In this document: in pieces, positions 18,155-26,659 of the stretch
Layout: each line of letters begins with the position of its first letter
How positions within the stretch are numbered: position 1 is the first letter of the stretch
DNA from: a bacterium
GTDB lineage: Bacteria > Planctomycetota > Planctomycetia > Kolteriales > Kolteriaceae
Direction of reading: 5' to 3'
DNA: 64,000 bases
Assembly (NCBI GenBank): GCA_019748235.1
Contig: JAIEPU010000072.1
Coordinates: 34,422-98,421, forward strand
Translations under genes and position numbers: made by a program
Notes under the pieces: generated by a model
What the model was told of the DNA's origin: nothing
Seen by the model: the letters and a program-made list of their open reading frames with translations, nothing else
The model's database searches: none

Positions 18155-18928
18155 TCACTGGGGCATTGACCGGCGCTGTCGTCCGGGGGTGATCGGGAAG
18201 TCGATGAGTTGGCTGCAAACTTCGGTGGTTCGATCAACGGCGGCTTTAAAGAACGCGGCTCCCAATTCCGGAGTCGCATGACTGGGATAGCCAATCGCGC
18301 CGGGGCCGGTCATCTGCGAAAAGTCCCGAACCATCGTGAGTCCGCGAAGGGAAGAAGGGAGCGGATGATGATCATCCACGATCTTCTCCCTTCGAACGAG
18401 TTCCGGCCGAAGGTGCATCATCATCGCTGTCTCGAATTCGCAGGCGTGTCCCATCGATTTCAGTGCACCGGTGGCTAAGCTGGCAAGTTCCTCAGACGCG
18501 AGATCCCAATAGCTCGCGGCGGAGAGGAGACGATCGGGGAACTGAGGCTGAAGTCGGCGTAGCGCCATCCGCATCGTGTCGGTGTTTCCCCCGTGCCCAT
18601 TCAGAATCAGCACGCGCGTGAACTTGTCCTCGAGCAGACTCGTCACGATATCGACCACGATATCGACGTGATGATCGGCGGTCGCGGTGATCGTCGCGCC
18701 GAAAGGTTGATGATGGTCGCTCGCCCCTAGCCATTGGACGGGCAAGAGGAGGATCTTGCTCGGAAGGCTTTTCTCAACGGCCGCCGCCACATGGCCAACG
18801 AGAATCGAATCGGTGAACGTCGGCAAATGATGGCTGTGTTGCTCACAGGATCCAATCGGGACGAGGGCAAGGGTCGATCTTCGATCGATTCGCGCGACTT
18901 CTGGCCAAGTCATCTCTTCGAGCTTCAT
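18155..18928 (-). CDS. Creatininase-family amidohydrolase
   Basis: This protein has about 257 residues with the family's metal-site pattern: PIGSCEQHSHHLP (Glu and His ligands), TDSILV (Asp), NGHGGN, and GHACEFETAMM (Glu). The family opens cyclic or linear amides (creatinine, formylaminopyrimidines, mycofactocin precursors); no mycofactocin, flavin or creatine genes lie nearby, so the substrate is open. ATG 18928 is chosen because GAGG precedes it at six bases; the frame continues upstream to 18964. It lies 32 bases after yebC on the same strand and probably shares its transcript. Confidence 0.88.
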   Translation of the reverse strand: MKLEEMTWPEVARIDRRSTLALVPIGSCEQHSHHLPTFTDSILVGHVAAAVEKSLPSKILLLPVQWLGASDHHQPFGATITATADHHVDIVVDIVTSLLEDKFTRVLILNGHGGNTDTMRMALRRLQPQFPDRLLSAASYWDLASEELASLATGALKSMGHACEFETAMMMHLRPELVRREKIVDDHHPLPSSLRGLTMVRDFSQMTGPGAIGYPSHATPELGAAFFKAAVDRTTEVCSQLIDFPITPGRQRRSMPQ

Positions 18929-18960
18929 CGAGGTCCTCGCGAATGCACCAAGCTGCCCTA

Positions 18961-19701
18961 TCAACTCGCGTAAGCATCTTCCGGAAGAGACGCGTTGGAG
19001 TAGACGTTTTGCACGTCATCATTATCGTCCAGGGCATCGAGCAACTTCGCCACCCGCTTGGCGACGTCACCCTCGAGCGCGACTTGTGTTTCCGCGACGC
19101 GAGCGACATCGGATTGGGTTGGAGCGATGTTCTTTGCGGCGAGGGCGGCGGCAACTTGATCGAAGTTACTCGGATCGCAAAGGATGATGAAGTAATCGCC
19201 ATCACGCTTGAAGTCGTCTGCTCCCGCTTCGAGAGCGAGTTCCATGACGGTGTCCTCGTCTTGTCCTTCCGCTTCGATGATGAATTGGCCTTTACGTTGA
19301 AAGAGATACGCGACGCAGTTGGTACTGCCGAGGTTCCCTCCGTAGACGTCGAAAATCTTGCGAATGTCGCCGGCAGTGCGGTTGCGGTTATCGGTCAGGA
19401 TTTCGCAAATGATCGCCACGCCGTTCGGACCATATCCTTCGTAGACGATTTCCTCGAGCGACTCAGACTGATCTTCTCCGGTCCCCTTCTTAATTGCTTT
19501 CTCAATCGTATCCTTCGGGAGCGACACTTCCTTTGCCTTGGCGATGGCAAAAGCGAGTTTGGCGTTCAGCTTGGGATCGCCGCCTCCTTGACGGGCGGCA
19601 ATCGAGATCAATCGAGACAGCTTCGTGAAAATTCTGCTCCGCTTCGCATCAACGGCGGCTTTTCGGATCTTGACGTTCTTTGCATGGGAATGGCCGGCCA
19701 C
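18961..19701 (-). CDS. yebC: YebC/PmpR-TACO1 family protein
   Basis: This 246-residue protein starts AGHSHAKNVKIRKAAVDAKR; canonical members read AGHSKWANIKHRK here, so the first segment is a mild variant. Other signatures are YEGYGPNGVAIICEILTDNRNRT and FDVYGGNLGSTNCVAYLF. The family contains proposed DNA-binding regulators and, in mitochondria and some bacteria, factors that relieve ribosome stalling. The start is GTG 19701 with AGAGG upstream. The usual neighbour ruvC is absent; the downstream gene is a creatininase-family enzyme. Confidence 0.94.
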   Translation of the reverse strand: MAGHSHAKNVKIRKAAVDAKRSRIFTKLSRLISIAARQGGGDPKLNAKLAFAIAKAKEVSLPKDTIEKAIKKGTGEDQSESLEEIVYEGYGPNGVAIICEILTDNRNRTAGDIRKIFDVYGGNLGSTNCVAYLFQRKGQFIIEAEGQDEDTVMELALEAGADDFKRDGDYFIILCDPSNFDQVAAALAAKNIAPTQSDVARVAETQVALEGDVAKRVAKLLDALDDNDDVQNVYSNASLPEDAYAS

Positions 19702-19783
19702 TCAGTAACCTCTTCTTATTCTTGAACCGCGAATTAGAGACAGCATCGGTCGACAGGAAACAGAACCCGTCTCTCGGTCATCC

Positions 19784-22021
19784 TCAACGAGAGGCGCCCG
19801 ATGTCTCTCCTACCAGCATCTTCATTTTCTTTTCGATTTGCTCTCGCTGCTGTTTGGCTTTGTTCGTTCGGGTGTCCGAGAGTAATTCGATCGCGCGTTT
19901 CCAAGCTTTCTCCGCATCCTTGGGCTTCTGCACTTTTAAGTATGCATCTCCCAGGTGTTCGAAAATGACGGCGTCCTGCCCCGAAGTCGATTCGGAGGCC
20001 TGTTTCAAGCTTTTGACCGCCCCTTCAAAGTCGCCCCGTTTGAACTGCACCCAGCCCAAACTGTCTAAGTATGCAGGCTCGTCAGGCTTCAGATTCAGCG
20101 CCTTGCGAATCAGCGTTTCGGCCTTATCGAGATTCATGTCGTGCTCAGCCCAGGTGTAACCAAGGTCGTTACTCAGTGTGGCCGTGAATGCCGGAGGAAG
20201 ATTGGGAGTGTTATCGAGTAACTCGAGCATGAGCTTCTCGAACTCGGCCATCTCTCCCTTTTGACCTAGGATCGTGGCGAGAAGGTATTTGGCGTACGTC
20301 CCTTGTACGTGATTGGGAAATTCGGTGATGGTGTCGCGGCAAATCTTGATGGCATCGTCAAACGCTTCCCGCTGAAGGAAAATACGAGCCAGCGCTAATC
20401 GCGCCGTAATTACCTCGTCATTTCCCTTGTGCTCCTTGGCGAAGTCTTCGAGCAATTGGGTCGCTTCGTCCCCTCGACCTAGCGATTCGAGAGCGCGGGC
20501 ACGATATTCGAGGAAAAGGATCTTCTGACCGGGATTGGCCTTTTCCGCCTGCTCGGCAATTTTGACGACATCCTCGTGCCGGTGGGCGTCAGACAAGAGT
20601 TCGACGAGAGTAAAGTAGATCTGCCCATCCGCGGGGCGGGTCTTGTCGTTCAAGCAGCGATTGAGGAATTCGATCGCGATGTCGGTGTTCTTTGCTTTGA
20701 TCGCCATGTCGGCCACCAGGAACGACGCGAAGAAGTTGTCGGGACTGTCGGGCTTGATTTCACGCGCACATTCCGCCGTTTTGGCGACAAGTTCCGGGTC
20801 TTTCGAAATTGCCTCGATTTGGTCGGTCACGAGGTCCATGCGAGAAGCGGTTCGCACCGCTTGCGTCATGAGCTCGAGAAGCTTCTTCGGCTCGCCCATT
20901 TTGCGGTAAAGTTTGGCGGTCAGATCAAGGGATGAGGCACGGCCTCGCAACCGTCGAAGTTGTTGCTGCGCTTGTTCGTATTCCCCCGCCTCGATCAATT
21001 GTTCGGCATAAAACTCGCCGAGAACTTGGTTGTCCCCATCCACTTCCATCCATCGTTCCAGTTGGCCGAGCAGGTCCTTCTTGCGACCGAGCTTATCGAG
21101 GACATCGGCATATTTCTGGAAGGCTTCACGATTTTGGGAGCCAAGCGCGATGAATGTTTCGAGCTCACGAGCCGCTCGCTCGTAGTCTCCCTGGTCGTAC
21201 GCGATCTCCGCGATGACGACGGCGAGGCGCTTACCTTTCTCGTCCTTTTTGCGTGCATTGTCGAGAATCTCGACTGCTTCCTTGAACCGGCCGGTCTTCG
21301 CCAGAGCGCGAGAGAGCTGCTCGTAGTCCTGGAACTTCCGTCGTTCGAGCTGTTTCTTTGCGAATTCGCCGAGATCGTGTTTGTCGGGGTTCTCTGTGTA
21401 TTCGAGGATATCTCGAAGCGGTTCGATCGCTTCCTCGACTCGTCCCAGCGTGGTCAGGTATTGAGCGAGATCGCTTCGAATTTGCAGGAATTCGCGAGGA
21501 TCTTCTTCTGCCACCCCTTTGATAGCACTCGCCTTTTTGAGCATCTCAACGGCTTCGGGAAGCTTTCCCGCCTGCGCTTGCAGCGTCGACAAGACATGCA
21601 GCAATTGATAGTCGTCGGGATCAAGCTCAAGTGATCGCCGACCGTAATCCAGAGCTGCCCGAGTGTCGCTAGCCTGAAGGGCAAGAGGCACGACTTCCTG
21701 AAGAGCTGTCAGATTCTTTGGATCGAGTTCGAGCACTTTTTCGAACGTTCGGCGAGCATTCAAATTCTGTCGCCGACTTACCTGTCCAAGCCCGATGACA
21801 AGTAGCTTCTTGGCTTCGAGCTTCGCCTTTTCTTCGTCCGTGACGGGTGCGGCAGGAGTGAAGGGTTGAAGTGGATCCTCGGGAACGCCCGAACTGGGGA
21901 TCGATAGAGTATCTGACTTTTTTTCCGGCTCATCGGCAATGGAAGGAGCAATCGCGATAAAGAGGAGTCCGAGAGACACCCAAAGGGGTTGCCGAATGAA
22001 GCGTGAATTGGATGTCCCCAT
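19784..22021 (-). CDS. Large secreted or periplasmic TPR protein
   Basis: The 745-residue product has an N-terminal signal peptide (PLWVSLGLLFIAIAPSIA) and then tandem tetratricopeptide repeats over nearly its whole length, for example RRTFEKVLELDPKNLTALQE, YGRRSLELDPDDYQLLHVLS, and near the C-terminus ETLIRKALNLKPDEPAYLDS and LGDAYLKVQKPKDAEKAWKRA. It is rich in Lys and Glu. There is no catalytic domain, so it probably scaffolds an envelope complex. ATG 22021 has GGAGG nine bases upstream. It starts divergently from the Nramp-like gene. Confidence 0.85.
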   Translation of the reverse strand: MGTSNSRFIRQPLWVSLGLLFIAIAPSIADEPEKKSDTLSIPSSGVPEDPLQPFTPAAPVTDEEKAKLEAKKLLVIGLGQVSRRQNLNARRTFEKVLELDPKNLTALQEVVPLALQASDTRAALDYGRRSLELDPDDYQLLHVLSTLQAQAGKLPEAVEMLKKASAIKGVAEEDPREFLQIRSDLAQYLTTLGRVEEAIEPLRDILEYTENPDKHDLGEFAKKQLERRKFQDYEQLSRALAKTGRFKEAVEILDNARKKDEKGKRLAVVIAEIAYDQGDYERAARELETFIALGSQNREAFQKYADVLDKLGRKKDLLGQLERWMEVDGDNQVLGEFYAEQLIEAGEYEQAQQQLRRLRGRASSLDLTAKLYRKMGEPKKLLELMTQAVRTASRMDLVTDQIEAISKDPELVAKTAECAREIKPDSPDNFFASFLVADMAIKAKNTDIAIEFLNRCLNDKTRPADGQIYFTLVELLSDAHRHEDVVKIAEQAEKANPGQKILFLEYRARALESLGRGDEATQLLEDFAKEHKGNDEVITARLALARIFLQREAFDDAIKICRDTITEFPNHVQGTYAKYLLATILGQKGEMAEFEKLMLELLDNTPNLPPAFTATLSNDLGYTWAEHDMNLDKAETLIRKALNLKPDEPAYLDSLGWVQFKRGDFEGAVKSLKQASESTSGQDAVIFEHLGDAYLKVQKPKDAEKAWKRAIELLSDTRTNKAKQQREQIEKKMKMLVGETSGASR

Positions 22022-22410
22022 AAAGTAATCCTCCGACTCCCTCGATTGAGGGAAGATGATGAACTCAAACTAGCAATAGAAGAGAACTTCCGCCAGTCGG
22101 GTCCTCGATCGTCGAATATCGGGCGGTGCGCCGACAGTACCTCGAATTGTATCAATATTTGATGGACCGGTGATCAGTAATTGGCTTGTGACGCTCCGGG
22201 GCACTTCCACTCCGCCATCTGATTCGCTTCTTTCTTCAAAGCACGCGTCATTACTGTTACGATTCGAATCCAAGGGGTTGGGGCATCAAATCAAAAGTGG
22301 TTGGAAGACACTTCGCGGACTGATGGAAGCCCGTGAGGAAGTCTCACTCTTTTCATCACCCATCCCACGCCATTCTTCGTGCAGTGAAATCTCTCACGAG
22401 TCGATGATTC
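22022..22410. other. Divergent intergenic region
   Basis: These 389 bases separate the divergent TPR and Nramp-like genes and should contain both promoters. I see no convincing paired -35/-10 boxes, hairpin or ORF. Confidence 0.4.
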
Positions 22411-24129
22411 ATGACCAAATTGTCCGCGCCACCCTTGACGTCTGATCTCGCTCCACCGAGCGATGTAATTCTCGAGCGCATTCCGGCGGGCTGCCTACCC
22501 CCTTGGGAAGTCGGGGAGTTGCCGACACCTCCCAAGTTGGAGTGGAATCTTCGTGGGATGATCGGTCCAGGCCTGCTGATGGCGGGTGCCGCGATCGGGG
22601 GAGGCGAGTGGCTCATGGGCCCGGCCGTCACCGCGAATTACGGCGGGGCGATCATGTGGCTCGCGACGATCAGCATCGTCACGCAGGTCTTCTACAACCT
22701 TGAAGTCATGCGCTACGCGCTCTACTGTGGCGAGCCGATCTTCGTTGGATTCTTTCGGATGTTACCGGGCCCGAAATTCTGGGCGGCGTTTTATCTCTTC
22801 ATCGACTTCTTCGGTCTTTGGCCCTATTTGGCGGCGAATGCAGCCGTCCCACTGTCGGCGGCCATTCTCGGCCATTTGCCAGGCGTTCCACCGACCCAGT
22901 ATCAGACGAATGCAGAAGTCGCAGCTTGGTCAGGTATCGACGTTGCAACCATTGAGCAGATCCGCCTTGAGCCGAAGAAGTTCGGGAATGATGTGGGACT
23001 CACTCCTTATCCCGCTCCCATCGCCCAGAAAATGCAGAGTGAGCAGCGCCTGACGCGCTGGTCCGCGTACGGGATCTTCGTTGCCTCTTTCCTTCCCCTT
23101 GTCTTCGGAGGAAAGATCTACGTCGCGCTTCTTCGAATCATGGTGGTGAAGATCATTCTGGTGCTCGGATACTTGCTTTTTCTAGCGTGGATGCTCGTCC
23201 AATGGGACACAGCACTCGAAGTCTTCGCAGGCTTTGCTTTCCTCAGTAAGTCGTCAGGAGGAACCTGGGGATTCGGCTTACCTCCGATAGGGTCCGGAGT
23301 GCCGATCGATTGGGCGTTGCTCGGAGCGTTTGCGGCGGTGGCGGGGCAGGGGGGAATGAACAACTCCCAATTCTCAAGCTATGTCCGCGATCGTGGATGG
23401 GGAATGGGAAGCAAGACCGGCGCGATCGCGAGCTTGGTCGGTGGGGAAGGAGTAACGCTCTCTCACGACGGCGTCGCATTCGACGTGCATAAGACTCCGA
23501 TCAGCAAATGGCGCGGATGGCTGAGCGTCGTACATCGAGATCAATGGGCGATCTGGCTCATCGGTTGCATCCTCGGAATGGCGATTCCGTCCCTTATCTC
23601 CCTCCAGCTTCTCCGAGGACAATCCGTGAGTGGTAATGCCGTCGCGGCTGCCACCGCACAAGCGGTCATCAATCACACGGGTTCGACGATTTTCTGGTCG
23701 TTAACCCTTCTGTGCGGCTTTCTCGTTCTCGCCCCGAATCAGATTTCCGCGACTGATGGCCTGCTCAGGCGCTGGACTGATGTCCTTTGGGCCGGGCATC
23801 CCAAACTTCGCGACATGCCGCACGATCGTGTTCGATTCGTCTACTTCACACTTCTGGCACTCTATTTCGTTTGGGGGCTCATCATCCTGGTTTGGATCGG
23901 CGATCAACCAATGTTGCTCATGAAAGCAAGTGGCGTCATCATGAATTTCATCCTCGGCTTTTCCGCGTTTCACACACTGGCGGTCAACCTGTTCCTCCTT
24001 CCAAAACCTCTCCGGCCTGGTTGGATTTCGCGAATCGGTCCGGTCGCATGTGGAGTATTCTTCATTGCGATCGCCGCCCTTGGAACGCCGAATGTCTGGG
24101 GAGAAATCACCAAGGCGATGGGGATGTAG
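22411..24129 (+). CDS. Nramp-like multi-spanning transporter, atypical
   Basis: This is a 572-residue protein with about 11-12 hydrophobic helices and the APC/LeuT-like look of the Nramp family: GPGLLMAGAAIGGGEWLMGP in the first helix and LAPNQISATDGLLRRW late in the protein. Canonical Nramp proteins have DPGN in helix 1 and MPH in helix 6 as metal ligands. Here helix 1 has GGGEW and I do not find MPH. The region near AGQGGMNNSQFSSYVRDRG may correspond to the core around helix 6. It is therefore a distant member, with altered or no Mn/Fe selectivity. ATG 22411 lacks a strong Shine-Dalgarno. A perfect 10-bp hairpin follows the stop. Confidence 0.75.
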   Translation: MTKLSAPPLTSDLAPPSDVILERIPAGCLPPWEVGELPTPPKLEWNLRGMIGPGLLMAGAAIGGGEWLMGPAVTANYGGAIMWLATISIVTQVFYNLEVMRYALYCGEPIFVGFFRMLPGPKFWAAFYLFIDFFGLWPYLAANAAVPLSAAILGHLPGVPPTQYQTNAEVAAWSGIDVATIEQIRLEPKKFGNDVGLTPYPAPIAQKMQSEQRLTRWSAYGIFVASFLPLVFGGKIYVALLRIMVVKIILVLGYLLFLAWMLVQWDTALEVFAGFAFLSKSSGGTWGFGLPPIGSGVPIDWALLGAFAAVAGQGGMNNSQFSSYVRDRGWGMGSKTGAIASLVGGEGVTLSHDGVAFDVHKTPISKWRGWLSVVHRDQWAIWLIGCILGMAIPSLISLQLLRGQSVSGNAVAAATAQAVINHTGSTIFWSLTLLCGFLVLAPNQISATDGLLRRWTDVLWAGHPKLRDMPHDRVRFVYFTLLALYFVWGLIILVWIGDQPMLLMKASGVIMNFILGFSAFHTLAVNLFLLPKPLRPGWISRIGPVACGVFFIAIAALGTPNVWGEITKAMGM

Positions 24130-24148
24130 CTGATGCGCGATCTTCATC

Positions 24149-24173
24149 ATCACGAATTCACGTAATTCGTGAT
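24149..24173 (+). terminator. Hairpin after the Nramp-like gene
   Basis: A perfect ten-base stem (ATCACGAATT with AATTCGTGAT) and five-base loop lie 20 bases after the stop. There is no long U-tract, so termination is inferred from position and symmetry. Confidence 0.55.
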
Positions 24174-24316
24174 TCACAATGAATCTAACTCTGCATGACA
24201 AAGAAATATTCTCGCCTGTGTGACGCGGGAATCTTCGACTCGACCCCTTGGGCTGATAAAATTGACCATGCGGAATGAAGAGTCTCGTCCAGGTGAGTTG
24301 AAAAAGGGAATGGCTT

Positions 24317-25255
24317 GTGCCCAGGGAACCCATTCTCGAAGTTGAATCGCTCATCAAAGATTACGGACCCGTTCGAGCGCTCGACGGCGTCAGCTTCGCG
24401 GTTAGTGAAGGAGAGATGTTTGGCCTTCTGGGGCCGAACGGTGCAGGGAAAACCACCCTTCTTTCAATCATCTCATGTCTCATTCGATCGACCAGCGGCC
24501 GGGCGACGTTATTCGGCAAAGAGCTTTCCCCCAACAATCGATTGATTCGACAGCAGATCGGCATCGTGCCGCAAGAGTCGGCGCTTTATGACGACCTTTC
24601 GGCGCGAGAGAATCTCAGCTTTTTCGGCAAGCTGTACGGCATGGGAGGGGCTTCGCTACGTAAACGTATTGACGATGTCCTGCAAGCGATTGGCCTAGCT
24701 GACCGGGCGACGCGGCGCGTGGGGACATTTTCCGGCGGTATGAAGCGGCGGCTCAATCTTGGGGTCGCTATCATCCATGAGCCAAGGCTCCTTCTCTTGG
24801 ATGAACCGACCACCGGCGTCGATCCCCAGTCTCGAAATCATCTCTTCGACGAGATTCGACGAATCAACCAAGCGGGCATGGCGATCATTTACACGAGCCA
24901 TTACGTCAGCGAGGTCGAATCGCTCTGCAATCGCGTGGCGATCATGGATCATGGTCGATTGATTGCCTGCGATGAACTCGATGTGTTGATGCAACATCTT
25001 CAAAGTGTGATCCGTTTCCGCGTCACCCCCGATCCGACGCCTCTGGTCAGTCGACTGGTCACGCGAGACGATATCGTCGTGCGCACCACGGAAGATAATG
25101 CCATCGAAATCGAATGTAACGAAATCAAGACGACGCTCATTCAAGTGATGACGCTGCTCAACGAACTGCAACTCGGTCTCGTTTCCCTCGAAACGGAGGA
25201 GCCGAGTCTCGAGCACGTTTTCCTACATTTGACGGGGAAGGCACTCCGTGATTGA
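24317..25255 (+). CDS. ABC transporter ATP-binding protein (DrrA-like)
   Basis: This 312-residue ATPase drives an ABC-2 exporter. Walker A GPNGAGKTT, signature FSGGMKRRL, Walker B LLLLDEPTTG and the switch SHYVSE are intact, followed by the C-terminal extension usual for DrrA/CcmA-type proteins. GTG 24317 is the start; the ATG at 24310 is out of frame. It overlaps the permease gene by eight bases, indicating a coupled two-gene exporter operon. The transported substrate cannot be read from sequence. Confidence 0.93.
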   Translation: MPREPILEVESLIKDYGPVRALDGVSFAVSEGEMFGLLGPNGAGKTTLLSIISCLIRSTSGRATLFGKELSPNNRLIRQQIGIVPQESALYDDLSARENLSFFGKLYGMGGASLRKRIDDVLQAIGLADRATRRVGTFSGGMKRRLNLGVAIIHEPRLLLLDEPTTGVDPQSRNHLFDEIRRINQAGMAIIYTSHYVSEVESLCNRVAIMDHGRLIACDELDVLMQHLQSVIRFRVTPDPTPLVSRLVTRDDIVVRTTEDNAIEIECNEIKTTLIQVMTLLNELQLGLVSLETEEPSLEHVFLHLTGKALRD

Positions 25256-26648
25256 GAAATACCGCCCGCTGGCAACGCCATTCTTCGTGATTTGGACGAT
25301 GGCCAAAAAGGATCTCCGCGTTCTCTTGCGCGATAGACGCTCGGTCGTCATTTTGCTGGCGATGCCGCTCGTCTTCATCTTTGTGCTTGGCATATCGTTG
25401 GGGGAAGGATTCGGACAGAAGCCCGACGATAGGCTTCGCATCTCCATCGTCGATCTCGATGTTCGCTACGTTCCCACAGACATCAAGGAAAAGGTCTCTA
25501 AGAACTCGAAGGCGAAGACGGCCGAGGCATTCCCATCGGGAACCTGGTCCCAGGTCATGAAAGACGATCTCGCGCAGGCGGCGGGAATCAAGCTCGAGAT
25601 CATCCCCACGCGCGAGATGGCCGAGCAGTTGGTGCGCGATGGACAACGGGCGGCGGTGATCGTTTTCGGACCAGAGTTCAGTGATCGCGTCTATCACTGT
25701 TCCTTCCTGGCGGACGGCCTCAATCCTCTTTTCCGTGACGGCGTTAACTTGTCCATTCTCGACGCGGAGATCATTCGTGACCCGACTCAGCTTGCCGCAT
25801 CGTCGATTATCGAGCAGGTGATCCAGGTCTCCGCCCTTCGCGTCGTCATCCCTTGGATGATCGGAACGGCGTTCCGCGAAGTGGGGGACCGAATGGGTGG
25901 GTTTGTGCAGTCCGGCATCACCAAGATGTTCCCCAATTACAACTTTCTCGCGTTCACGTGGACCGGCCTGACGAAGGCCGAAGAGAGGAAAACGCCGGTG
26001 GTGGCGACCAACCTCGACGAAGTCTCGACCGGATTGCTCAAACGGGGCTCGTATCGCTACCAGGTGCTCGTGCCGTCATACACCGTCATGTTTTCGTTCT
26101 TCCTTGCACTGACGTGCGGTGGACTGTTTGCCGCTGAACGTCGACAGGGAACGTTGAAGCGACTGGCGGCCGCGCCTCTCTCTCGCGCTCAGATCATTCT
26201 GGGCAAATTGTTTCCCTGCCTGTTGACCGCCATTCTGCAGGGGACATTCCTCATGACGATGGGGAAACTCGTCTTTGGCATGAAGTGGGGGAACCAGCCG
26301 GGATGGATGTTCGGCGTCATCCTATCGACGGCGATCGCCGCCAGCGGGATGGCCATGCTTGTAGCGACACTTGCGCGAACGGAAACACAAGTGATGATCT
26401 ATGGAACCATGGCTGTCCTGATGATGGCCGGGATTAGCGGATGTCTCATGCCGCGTGAATTGATGCCGGAACAGATGAAGGAATTCAGCCGCATCACCCC
26501 ACACGCCTGGGCACTCGACGCGTACGCGCAATTACTTCTTAACCCGGTCCCGAATATTATGATCGTCGCGAATGCCTGCTTCATGCTGCTCGGGTTCGGT
26601 GTCGTATTCCTGGGGCTCGCTTGGACGATGTTAAAGCTGGAGACATAG
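25248..26648 (+). CDS. ABC-2 type transporter permease
   Basis: This 466-residue membrane protein has one N-terminal helix (about residues 33-52), a large extracytoplasmic domain (about 60-270) and five or so C-terminal helices starting near YTVMFSFFLALTCGGLF, followed by RRQGTLKRLAAAPLSRAQIILGK, the ABC_2 membrane signature. The layout matches YhgE/NatB-like ABC-2 permeases. The start GTG 25248 overlaps the ATPase stop. It ends 11 bases from the convergent P-type ATPase gene. Confidence 0.9.
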   Translation: MIEKYRPLATPFFVIWTMAKKDLRVLLRDRRSVVILLAMPLVFIFVLGISLGEGFGQKPDDRLRISIVDLDVRYVPTDIKEKVSKNSKAKTAEAFPSGTWSQVMKDDLAQAAGIKLEIIPTREMAEQLVRDGQRAAVIVFGPEFSDRVYHCSFLADGLNPLFRDGVNLSILDAEIIRDPTQLAASSIIEQVIQVSALRVVIPWMIGTAFREVGDRMGGFVQSGITKMFPNYNFLAFTWTGLTKAEERKTPVVATNLDEVSTGLLKRGSYRYQVLVPSYTVMFSFFLALTCGGLFAAERRQGTLKRLAAAPLSRAQIILGKLFPCLLTAILQGTFLMTMGKLVFGMKWGNQPGWMFGVILSTAIAASGMAMLVATLARTETQVMIYGTMAVLMMAGISGCLMPRELMPEQMKEFSRITPHAWALDAYAQLLLNPVPNIMIVANACFMLLGFGVVFLGLAWTMLKLET

Positions 26649-26659
26649 CACCATTCCAC

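Noticed and set aside
18943..19725. 260-residue plus-strand frame over yebC
   Set aside because: Antisense to a clear YebC protein; the coding signal belongs to the minus strand. Frames at 20960-21634 and 15715-16524 were rejected for the same reason.
22240..22290. tRNA-like T-loop sequence (GATTCGAATCC)
   Set aside because: No acceptor, D or anticodon stem can be built around it.
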